A stretch of DNA of 64,000 bases from Metarhizium brunneum (taxonomy: Eukaryota > Ascomycota > Sordariomycetes > Hypocreales > Clavicipitaceae), in NCBI RefSeq assembly GCF_013426205.1, contig NC_089427.1, positions 2,232,001-2,296,000 of the forward strand. Direction: 5' to 3'. Within the stretch, counting starts at the first letter, position 1. Every line of letters begins with the position of its first letter. Below are positions 55,335 through 64,000 of the stretch, in pieces. A program made the position numbers and the translations under genes. The notes under the pieces were generated by a model, which saw nothing but the letters and a program-made list of their open reading frames with translations, had not been told where the DNA came from and did no database searches.

Positions 55335-57284
55335 TTAGAAAGGTGACTGCGACCGTCGACCTTCTCTGTCTCTGCGGCGAAAGCGCTTCAGGCGTTCGTC
55401 GATGTATGCAAGGCGGTTGGCAAGCGGCGTCTTGTTAGACGACGGCGCAGCACTGTTCACACCCTCCCCGCCAGCTTGGTGCACGGTAGCAAATGGACGG
55501 ACGACGGCGTCGACATTGATCGTCGAGACGCTGAAGTGGCGGTTCGGAAATGAGTGGCTCGCGGCCTTTGCTGAGAATGGCGAGCCTAGCCGGGCGGGGA
55601 CAGTCTGTGAAGGCGTCAAGCCAGTTATTGGGGGGAAGCCCGAGGACGCGGCGGCTGGTGACGGAGCGGGATGTGAGGCCTCAAAGAGTTCCTGCAAGTT
55701 GGCGCGAGGGACAAAGAGGCTGTCGTGGTGGTTGGAATCGGTGGAGCTGAATTGGATAAGGGGCGCGCTGGATGCCGCATTCTCGTTGCTTGCCGGGTCT
55801 ATCCAGAAGTCTGAGCCCAGACTGGGCCGCTTGGTGCGTTGTGGTTCCAACACGGACTGCCTGGATCTGCGCTTCTGCATGCTCGACCGACTCTGGTCGA
55901 GTCTCAAAGGCGACCTCAAGCCTCGCAGCGTACCAACCGTGCGGGCTTGTCGTTGGGCTTCGGGACTGACATCAAAGGCCTCTTCCAAGCCTGTTGATGA
56001 GCTCGGCCCATAACTCCTGGCCATGAAGGGAGACCCGAGAGGTGGTCTGGGCTGATCCAAGGTGTCTCCAAGGGCAAATATCGGCTGGAGTCGCGGTGGG
56101 GTGGCCTCAGTTGACGGTTCGGGCTGCGAGGCGGTCAACCGAGCCAAAGGCCCTTGAGGTTGCATGGAATCTGATGTGCAGATAGCTAGGGACATGGCCA
56201 TGTCTGAAGCAGAGAAGACCGTGGGAGAGCGGGCCGGCGCCGATCGACGGTTCCAAAATCGATTGATAGACTTGCCAAACGATGCCGGGCTGTTGGACAG
56301 GTTTTGGAGGCTGCGAGATGGCCCGCCGCGAGCTTTGCAAAGCTCTCGCAAGTGACCCCGAGTAGCTGCGCATGTGTGTGGCCACTCAATGTATGGCCCG
56401 GCAGCCTCGGCCGTTGGCGTTGAACTGCGGCTCTTGATTTCCGACTTGGCCACAGGCCTCGAGCCTTTCCAGCTTCTCTTGGCTTCCCTGGCCACGCGCA
56501 TGCACACTCCGGGCGGAGGAATGCCGCTCTTGCCCACCTGAAAAGGAGTAACCTTTGGATCCTGCAGGTACATGGCGTATGTGGACCAAAGATGCTGGCT
56601 CATTGCCCTGGTCCAAGGGGCTTTTCTTGATTTCGCTGATCGTGTAGCCGTCACGAGCGACCTAACCGCCCTACCGGCATCCTCTGGCGAAAGGAACCTG
56701 CCAAACCGGTCACAATGGTCGCTCTCGGGGCTGGCGCATTGGCTCAGGTCTTCCGATGCAAGAGAGAAGCGACTACACAGTGACGAGCTGGTCTCACTCG
56801 ACCTTGCCGTGGAGGGCCGGCTGCTGTCATACTCGGGGCTGGACTCAAGGCTGCTAATGGCAGCGTCGATTGACCAGTCTGGAAACTGCTTTGTTGACGG
56901 CGACGGAGCCAATTCGGGAGCTGGGGTCTTGGGCGGCGAGAAGGTCCTCCTTGGACCGGGGTGTTCAAATGTGACGTCGTCAATCCGGTCCAGTTGGGGG
57001 ATAGATGGGTACGCGATGCTCAGCATGTCTTGGTCGTCGTCATAAACTTGAGGCCCTTCAATGCTGGGGACGGGAACATCGGCGGCGGCAACTGATGCGA
57101 GAAAGTGTTGAGTCGGGGCGTTGAGTTGTGATGATGTAGTTCGCCTCCTCAAGCGAAACTTGGGCCGCGCTGGTGACGGGGGCTGCGCTTGGCTTTCGGC
57201 AAATGGTTCTGGGGTTTTGGGCGCCGCTGGTGCCTGGCGAAGGTGCCGTGGGCGAGCGGCCCTGTAGGGTTCAAGGGGTGGCAT
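55335..57284 (-). CDS. Fungal protein of unknown function with a conserved WT..HLW.TY block
   Basis: This is a single exon of 649 residues. ATG 57284 (MPPLEPYRAARPRHLRQAPA) is the first ATG; the frame stays open upstream but without ATG. The N-terminal 200 residues are Pro/Ser/Arg-rich with S/T-P sites (TFSPPKTPAPE). The most structured part is near residues 220-290: SPEDAGRAVRSLV, then KAPWTRAMSQHLWSTYAMYL, QDPKVTPFQVGKSGIPPPGV, CMRVAREAKRSWKGS. This looks like a helical domain with an invariant-type Trp/Arg/Lys pattern and could contact nucleic acid, but I know no name for it. The C-terminus ends in a Lys/Arg-rich helix (TPLANRLAYIDERLKRFRRR). Nuclear location is inferred from basic clusters. 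Confidence 0.7.
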   Translation of the reverse strand: MPPLEPYRAARPRHLRQAPAAPKTPEPFAESQAQPPSPARPKFRLRRRTTSSQLNAPTQHFLASVAAADVPVPSIEGPQVYDDDQDMLSIAYPSIPQLDRIDDVTFEHPGPRRTFSPPKTPAPELAPSPSTKQFPDWSIDAAISSLESSPEYDSSRPSTARSSETSSSLCSRFSLASEDLSQCASPESDHCDRFGRFLSPEDAGRAVRSLVTATRSAKSRKAPWTRAMSQHLWSTYAMYLQDPKVTPFQVGKSGIPPPGVCMRVAREAKRSWKGSRPVAKSEIKSRSSTPTAEAAGPYIEWPHTCAATRGHLRELCKARGGPSRSLQNLSNSPASFGKSINRFWNRRSAPARSPTVFSASDMAMSLAICTSDSMQPQGPLARLTASQPEPSTEATPPRLQPIFALGDTLDQPRPPLGSPFMARSYGPSSSTGLEEAFDVSPEAQRQARTVGTLRGLRSPLRLDQSRSSMQKRRSRQSVLEPQRTKRPSLGSDFWIDPASNENAASSAPLIQFSSTDSNHHDSLFVPRANLQELFEASHPAPSPAAASSGFPPITGLTPSQTVPARLGSPFSAKAASHSFPNRHFSVSTINVDAVVRPFATVHQAGGEGVNSAAPSSNKTPLANRLAYIDERLKRFRRRDREGRRSQSPF

Positions 57285-59903
57285 TGTTGGAGGATGGCTG
57301 GCGTTGTATGCGATGTGTATGCGATGACGCTTGTCGCGAGTCCTGCGCGATGGTCGTTGTTGATCTCGGGGAGGCGCACGGAGTGGCCGTTGAAGCAAGG
57401 GGGATGGATGGACAGAGGAAATTCGTCGCGCAAGTTGCAAAAGTGTCTAGAGTCAACTGCAAGGTCGTCCGAGCTTGCCTGTTTCGTTTTGAGGGTTGTT
57501 GTGGTGTCGGTTTTGAATGGCTACGCCGGGCAGGCCGACTTTGTCGCAAAGCTAGACAGGTCCTTGTCGCAGGCGGAATGCAGAGTCTCAGTCGCTGCGT
57601 CGAGCCACGCGATTGATGTAGGGATGCGCCACGACGAAGAATCGCAGAAGCAAGTAGTATTGATTCGTAGGTAGTACAGGGACAAAGAAAAAATGACGGG
57701 TCGTCGCGAGAGCTTCGTGCGCGAGGACGGGAAACGGCGCGCGGTCGGACGAGTCTGCGCCTGGCGCTGCCGGCCAAGGTTCAATGCTGGACCAAGGAAA
57801 TGCCACGTCGCTATTGAGGCACGGAGCGTCGCGATAGTGTAGCGAATTCGTCGTCCAGAGACGGGAGCGGTGGTCTTGCGACGCAGCAACTGGCAATCGA
57901 GAGCAACTCAGCCCGCTGGCGTGTCGGCGCAAAGGAGGGACTGGAATGAGGAGGATGAAGGAGAGGAGTATGGCCCAGGGCGCCCGGGGTGTGGAGGAGC
58001 AGTTTGTATGTACCAGACATGTATGGCGGTGGAGTTGCGAGACTCAGTGCTGGCTGTTTGGGGCAGCGAGGGGAGGCGAGAGACGCCAGACAGCACCTGG
58101 AGCCCTGGGGAGGGGGGAGTGGCCGAGGACGCGCACCCAACCAGGCAGAGGCAGGCCCTGCGAGTCTCCGAGTCTGCGACGCACAGGGCAGACAGACTGG
58201 GGAGCGTCGACGGTAGAAGACGCATCGATCGACTCGACGGCAGCCAGAGAGGTGCGGGAGGTGCGGATGCGCGACGACCCTGTTGGAACAAGCGCCAGCA
58301 GGGCCTCTTGCTGCGGACAGGGGCCACACACATACACAGTGCTCGCGCTGCGGTGCAGGCTCATCATGGTGCCTGTCGCTTCTGTCGATTTCGATTTGCA
58401 CCACTGGCCACCAGGCGACCACTGGCCTGTTGCTTGGTCGCCGTGCCTCGACGCGCTCCATGTCCATGTTTGGTCCGTTGCTCACGCGGACCCATCGAGA
58501 CGCACCAGAGCTGTCGACTAAAATGCACGCCGGCGGGCCTTGCCAGAAGCCGCCCCCCCACTTGAACGCTCGGGCCCCACCCTCGATGTCGGTGTCCTCG
58601 AGTCCTCAAGTCCTCAAGCGCCTTCGAGTCTTCAACTTGGAGCGGTGATGGCGGTGGAAACATTGAAGACACCAGGTTGCAGTCTGCGGGAGCTGGTCGG
58701 GCGGACCGTCCAGACGTCCTGCAACGTGCAGAGTTCACTGCAACGCGGAGCCGCCGCCATCAACACCTCCCAAGCCCAGCAGATTGACCCCTTGGATGTG
58801 TTGTTTTGAGAGTTGGGCGGTGGGATGGAAAGCGGCAGCAATCATGTCTGCGACCCCAAGCCAAGAAGAGACGGGAGTCTTCAAACAACAATTGGTGGAC
58901 ACTGCTGCTTCGACATGCAGCCTCTCAGTTCCTCGTATGATGCAGACCGTACCAAGTACCGAGTAGTTGCCAAAAGCTCTATTTTTAACCGAGAACAACG
59001 ACCAAGACGGGAATGGGAACAGCAACGGCTTGCTAGCAGACGACTAACGGCAACCGGTGGCGGCCATTGTCTAGCTCCAAGAGTCATGTAAATGCCAATC
59101 GTCCAACATTCGACAAGTAGAGTTAAGTAGTAGCGTACTGTTGATGGGATGGTGGTTTTCTTAGTGATCAAAATTGCGGTGGAGGGCGATGGCAACGGCT
59201 ACTATTCCGTAATCGTGTGTTGGAGGATGATGACCATGGCCGAGACCAATTCTTGTCTTGACCCTGGCGTCGTCACTCGCGAGCTTAATATGCTCACATC
59301 TCCGGAATATGAATAGCTTGGCCGCCCAGAACGAGGGTTTGGTAGGTTACAGTATACTCAAGTACGGAGTACGTAATGATTCAACCCCCAAGTGTGCATG
59401 CAAGGGCTCGGGAGGCTATCCAGGTACTACAATCCGTCAACGTGGCCAGCAGCACTGCAACGTTGGCAAAGAGATGGAGAGGAGGAGGCTGGCGATGGTC
59501 ACAATAATTGCTGTCTGGGATGGGATTGGCCGGTAGATGCCAGCGTTGGACAGTGAGAGAGTGCCTGGCTTGTCGTCGTTTCCTCATTTCTCGACGCAAG
59601 TCGTGGGAAAAAGCAACATTGAACCGCTTCTCCTCCAGTCCGTTAAACTTTAGCCTTGGTATGCAATCTAGTGTGGGTGAAAAACCCTACTGGATTTGGG
59701 CGGGTGCCTAGGCGAGAAAGAATAACTCGCAGCATTCGCGATTGCGACGTCTCTGTCAACCCCGTCGCGGCAAGAAAACTTGCCATCACTACGATGAAGC
59801 ATCTCGACGCCAGCTCCCGGTGCGATTCGGTTATGACTTCAGAGACACGCTGAGGAAATCGGCTCTTCCTCGCTCAATTGCCAATTGCGGATTGTGTGGA
59901 ATA

Positions 59904-59917
59904 TACGGAGTACGGAG
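59904..59917. repeat. Two tandem copies of the heptamer TACGGAG
   Basis: TACGGAG occurs twice head to tail and is followed by TAGTA. Intergenic member of the dispersed heptamer family. Confidence 0.7.
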
Positions 59918-61192
59918 TAGTATCTGGTCCGACGAGGATTGTGCGTGGACAGGATCAACGCGAAGTCGCGTGCGACGCGTTTCCGACGCGTCACGAGCGG
60001 GGAAGCGTGCCTGGGATAGCATCCAATCATTGGCTCTCCTTCGAGTGGCTGGTGGGGTTGTCCGACTTCACCTCGATGCCACGCAGCAGTTAGCATTCCA
60101 GCATGAACCCTCTGCATGTCTTCACGCCCAGATGTGCCTTTGTGCCCTGCGCATCTTCCCAACTCAACTGAGCACCGCATACAATATTGTGGCAACGTGG
60201 AGTACTAGTCGGCATGGTTTTACACGGCCTGGGCCAGTCTATTCAACCGACTTGCCGCCTCGACCATTCGCGGAACACTCCCCTACATTTCCGATGCTGC
60301 CATGTCAAGCTTGAACTCTGGGGAGGAAGCATATTCTGGGGTTGCATCACTGCAGCATATCCCCCCCCCCCCAAGGTTCCAAGGGGCGCACGTTAGTCAC
60401 ATTGATCACATTGTAGACCCCAGTCCCTTAAATGACACGAATGCCCACGTTCTTGGACTTGTGGACTGTCAAGTCTGGACTGTACTTCTCAGCTGTGATG
60501 GAGCGACTCACAACAAAGTAAAGTCGTATTCCCGCTCATGGGGCAAACCGTTCGGAGTATCTCTCAAACCATATGGGTGCATGCGTTGGGATCAATGCAC
60601 CGTAGAGAGTGCACAACAATGTCCTCCAGTGATACGAGATGTCGTCTACAATGGGCTGGTGCCCATACATGAGCTGATGCCTTATAGATATCGCTACAGA
60701 GCCGAAGCGCCAGCAATCAGGTTGTACAGAGTACTTCGTCGCAGTTTCTTTTCCTGCAAACATGTGGCGAAATTTTGGACCATTGGCTTCGCCGGTTTCG
60801 TCTTGGACTATAAGGTCGTGAGCCTCATCTCTTGTAATTGCCGGTTCTCAACGCATCAAACGGGAACACAGGAATGTTGCCCCTTCCATTTCAGACCCCT
60901 TGTCGTACACCAACGCCCTCGCAGGGGAGGAAAAGAGTAGCAGAGCCATCTGGAAAGGAAAGCACCAGCATGAGGCCGTCCATGGCGGCGCCATTGTCAA
61001 TGCAACGAACATTGGAATGCCAGCTTGCTCGGTTCGCAAAGCACATTCCGGTCCTGGAACACAACCACATGGTCAAAACACAAAACACTACCTGGCGAGA
61101 CGGGATTATAGCTGGCGCAGTGTTCCAGACGCCGGCCATATGGCGGCATTGTCCTCGTGTTTCACTCGACTGCAGCGAATATGTTGGGAACC

Positions 61193-61218
61193 TACTACGT
61201 AGTACGGAGTACGTAGTA
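61193..61218. repeat. Inverted repeat around a heptamer copy
   Basis: Arms TACTACGTA (61193-61201) and TACGTAGTA (61210-61218) are perfect reverse complements. The eight-base spacer is GTACGGAG, which contains the dispersed heptamer. Intergenic. Confidence 0.8.
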
Positions 61219-63213
61219 ATGGTGTTCTGTCTGGAATTGGGGAAAGTTCTCGCCTCACATTCCCGTCTGCCGTGGCTTCCTTTCTCGAACTAGGGCCAAT
61301 CGTGATGTCGGTTCCACAAAGAGAACAAACCTGGTCTGCGAGTCGCTCACCGGAGAGCCAATCGCTACATTCTGCCATGTAACTCCGTACAAGATGAAGA
61401 AGTGTATCGTGGAGTATCAGCCGTGCAGCGGGGTGGCGTGTGGAGTGATTGTTAACCGCTTGCAGGTACATAGTAGTACTAGTACCCAAGGCAGTTGACT
61501 GGGCCCAGCCAAACGTCCACTCGCGAGAGAACAACGGGCCGGTGTTGAGGCCAGCACTTCTACGAACAATTCGGGCCCCTAGGTTGCGAGGGAAAGGATG
61601 CCGAGTAGACACCCCAATGTACTCCGTACATACACCACCCTTATAATTAGCCGTCTCGGTCGAGACATCACGCTCTCCAGCGATGGGTGAGTACAGAGCA
61701 CGAGGGCACAAGTAAATGTCCTAGAAGCAACATTACCGCACCAGCAACGTCTAGAGGACGAGATAATTCGGAACGGCTCGTCCGCCATACTAGAGGAATG
61801 CGGTTGACCCCGTCACCCTGTCTCCCAGCTACCCATGAAGTCTGTCCACTGAGACACGCAGAATGGACACGCAGGAACTTGATGATGCGTCACGGGCAAA
61901 CCCAACTGTCCCCTCTTTTCGCTTTCGTGCATTCCAGATACGACCTCATCTTGGACGGTCCTTCTCTGTGGCCAGGAATACACTTACTAATAGCATCTCC
62001 GGTTCATGCCCGACTTGATGCCACAAGGCCCGGACGGGGGCGTCCCCGTTCAAGCCGTCCATCCGAGGCGCCAAAGAATGCGGCATCTGCGTCGATTCCC
62101 TGGTCCTGGTCTTCGTGCGAGCTGTAAGCTTCTCCCTTCCCGATGTAGTGCCAATTGGCATTGCATTCATTTCTGCCCAACACCCAACAGCGCAAACTGC
62201 TGTTTGGTTAACACCCAACCCAATGTTGTGACATCATCTTGTTTTCCCGTCAAGCCAAAGTGTGCATATACAATATAAGGAGGTCGGGCAACGTTTTGGC
62301 AACTGAGTCGCGGTCGGGTGTCTAGTTCTTCAAAATCATCAGACTTCTCAGGAGGTGCCCGTATGCCCGAGACTCTTAGCATTGTTGATACTGACTCCCG
62401 TCCCCGGACCCGTATGCCGCGAGTGTACCCTTCATGTGCTATCCAATACCTGCGAAAAGGCTCGTTGGCTGAGCAAACGTAGACGGAGGATACAGAAACA
62501 CGTCGTGGCGTCGCCAAGATTTCTCTAGGTTCACGGGCAGGGGTATTTTGTTGATGATCTGCCATGCCGTTAGACAATTTCTGTCACAGTATTTCAATAG
62601 GGCGTCAACATAGCTTATAACTAGACTTGCGCAATCGGATGACAGGTTTTGCTTAGATATGTGATATCTGTTGATGCTTGGTATGTTCTGGCTGGTGCAC
62701 TTCGTATTCAACCATGGATATCATGAAAAGAAGAAATATAAATGGCTGATTAAAGAAATTGTTGATTCTTTGTTGATACATATGTTTAAAACTGGCCTTT
62801 TCTGCAGTCATTCATTCTCACCTTAACAAGCAAGGGCAAGGCTTGCTCGGGACTTGTGTAGACGAGAAATACGGGGTGCAGAGCATCAAGTATGGAGTAT
62901 GGGGATGTACTCCTCCGTATGCATGTAGCTCGGAGATTTGCCCTGCCCACTTGAGCACTCGGCTCGCCGTTGAAGCACCTGCCCAGACTTGGTCCATACC
63001 CAGATGCTCACCCCACTTTCAATCATGACTTCCCAAAATTCCGGCCGCAGAGAAGCCTCACCGTCCACCTTTACTTCTGATGATGCGCATGCTATGATAC
63101 CCAACTCCCGCGGCCTCTAGCCGACCCAATCATTTCGCACTCCTGTCAAACTTCATCATCATTGAGTATCTTGTTTTTTTGGGCCACGGCCGGCTTAATC
63201 ATTCTCTCCCACC

Positions 63214-64000
63214 ATGCCTCCGTCGGATATCATAACCCTGGAGACCCTCCACGAGAAACTCCCACGATGGCATCCCAACTATGAAAACCATCTCCATGCC
63301 ATTGTTGACATGGGAAGGTCTGCTTACTTTCAATTACCCAATTTAAAACCCCGTTCTAAGTAAAATCATAGTAATGGAATCCGATTTTCAATTACGTCCT
63401 TAAAACCTCCTACCACGAGGCTCCTTGAACCGGTCTACTCCAGTCGGGTAGCCATATCTCTCTTCGATGCTTTGACGTCTTCGGATCGGGGGCCAATATT
63501 TCCCTCTGAAACTATCAAGGCCGTCGCATCTGCCCTATCGGGATTCCGCCACATAGCTGTTATGCATGGTGTGCCCCAATCGCAAATTATGATTTTGGCC
63601 ACGGAGGCGATGCGGCGTGCCGTGAATGGAGGTCAATTGCTGGAGGCCATTGCAGCTGAAACCGATGGCCTTGGCGTGCAAATTCTTGATCCTGCCGCGG
63701 AAACCTTGTTTGGTGCTGTTCTGGGATCAAGAAGCGGCTTGGTTTCGGTGCACAATGGCGCATTATTCCTCGACCTCGGCGGTGGCAGCGTACAAATGAC
63801 ATGGGTTGATACCAGCAAGGACAATTATGAAATCGAAGCTGCCATGGCCGGCCAGAGCCTTCCGTACGGTGCGGCAAAGCTCGCAAAGGTTCTTGACGGG
63901 CAGTCAACTACGGTCCAGGCCGAGGAGATTTGCGCCTTGCAAAACGGGATTGCAGGCATATATTCTAACCTATGTGCCAGGTTCCCTGCCCTCCGAGCCA
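63214..64000 (+). CDS. Rtg2-like Ppx/GppA phosphatase-family protein, 5' part only
   Basis: Exon 1 is 63214-63317; exon 2 starts at 63372 and runs open off the right edge. The 54-nt intron has a weak donor (GTCTGC) and acceptor CATAG. The join gives VDMGSNGIRFSITSL, the exact phosphate-1 motif of the Ppx/GppA ASKHA-fold family, so it is strongly supported. Further on are ILATEAMRRAVNGG and LFLDLGGGSVQMTW (phosphate-2 motif), both as in fungal retrograde-regulation protein Rtg2. About 244 residues are visible of a protein usually near 570-600. Yeast Rtg2 senses mitochondrial state and releases the Rtg1/Rtg3 factors; filamentous-fungal homologues keep the Ppx core, but their signalling role is less certain. 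Confidence 0.85.

Larger units (their letters stand above)
57285..63213. other. Gene-poor intergenic region, 5.9 kb
   Basis: The first 1.2 kb (57285-58500) is GC-rich and open in most frames on both strands, a sign of composition rather than coding; it probably includes the promoter and leader of the 57284 gene. From 58.5 kb on I find no domain. The best intergenic frame is 62167-62565 minus (132 codons), which reads somewhat protein-like but has no support. Heptamer copies lie at 59363, 59904-59917, 61203, 61383 and 61622. A C12 run is at 60361-60372 (preceded by AT). The promoter of the Rtg2-like gene should lie in the last 300 bases. Confidence 0.4.

Noticed and set aside
57811..58565. Long overlapping frames on both strands (224 and 231 codons)
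   Set aside because: GC-rich stretch open in most frames; products are Arg/Pro/Ala/Cys-rich and unlike proteins.
60302..60940. 212-codon plus frame
   Set aside because: Begins beside a C12 run and contains heptamer-like words; no recognisable motif.
61106..61711. 201-codon minus frame
   Set aside because: Runs across the inverted heptamer repeat, which would not be expected in a coding exon here; no domain.
62167..62565. 132-codon minus frame, somewhat protein-like
   Set aside because: No family, no neighbouring exon with good splice sites; kept only as a note in the intergenic entry.

Overview
This window looks like nuclear DNA of a filamentous ascomycete, most likely a Sordariomycete of the order Hypocreales. 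Introns are short (51 to 359 nt), mostly start GTAAG/GTGAG-like and carry CTAAC-type branch sites. The recognisable proteins are fungal: PalF/Rim8, Prp5, Cdc6, a cytochrome-b5-fused L-lactate dehydrogenase, an annexin with a Pro/Gln/Tyr-rich head, DUF3712 and Rtg2-like proteins. There are no operons, no Shine-Dalgarno sites, and no rRNA, tRNA or CRISPR array that I can recognise. Genus is not decidable from the sequence alone. All gene models were built by eye: exon joins were chosen so that splice sites, branch sites, reading frame and family sequence agree.

Layout. 1-341: truncated start of an unidentified gene (minus). 2178-2628: small myristoylated SVIP-like protein (plus). 3082-6819 and 7364-8274: divergent pair, splicing helicase Prp5 and an HCNGP/SAP30BP-like protein. 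8869-10223: membrane-anchored DUF3712 protein. 10.2-15.4 kb: gene-poor. 15450-17367 and 18276-19070: divergent pair, lactate dehydrogenase and the mitochondrial Fe-S co-chaperone Jac1/HscB. 19603-22239: PalF/Rim8 arrestin. 24592-26484: Cdc6. 27.2-31.4 kb: a doubtful small locus, a secreted protein with twelve KAGQ repeats, and a decayed Cys-rich secreted/membrane protein. 32804-35416: conserved fungal protein of unknown function. 38381-42022: three small surface or membrane proteins (a GPI-anchored CBM-like protein, a single-pass membrane protein, a Ser/Thr-rich mucin). 44303-45792: annexin. 47547-49934: nuclear-type zinc-motif protein. 53044-54159: BTB/POZ protein. 55335-57284: unknown fungal protein. 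57.3-63.2 kb: gene-poor. 63214-64000: start of an Rtg2-like Ppx/GppA protein, cut by the window edge.

How the genes relate. They are mostly independent housekeeping and signalling genes. Two head-to-head pairs may share promoters and have related roles: prp5 with the HCNGP gene (both splicing-linked) and the lactate dehydrogenase with jac1 (both linked to redox or mitochondrial metabolism).

Most striking non-coding signal. A 7-base word, TACGGAG/CTCCGTA, is scattered through nearly every intergenic stretch and absent from the exons I examined. It sometimes occurs as tandem or inverted arrays. The most interesting gene-level observations are the VCP-interacting motif split by an intron in the SVIP-like gene, the KAGQ-repeat secreted protein, and the 3n intron inside prp5. 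I found no convincing new multi-gene system.
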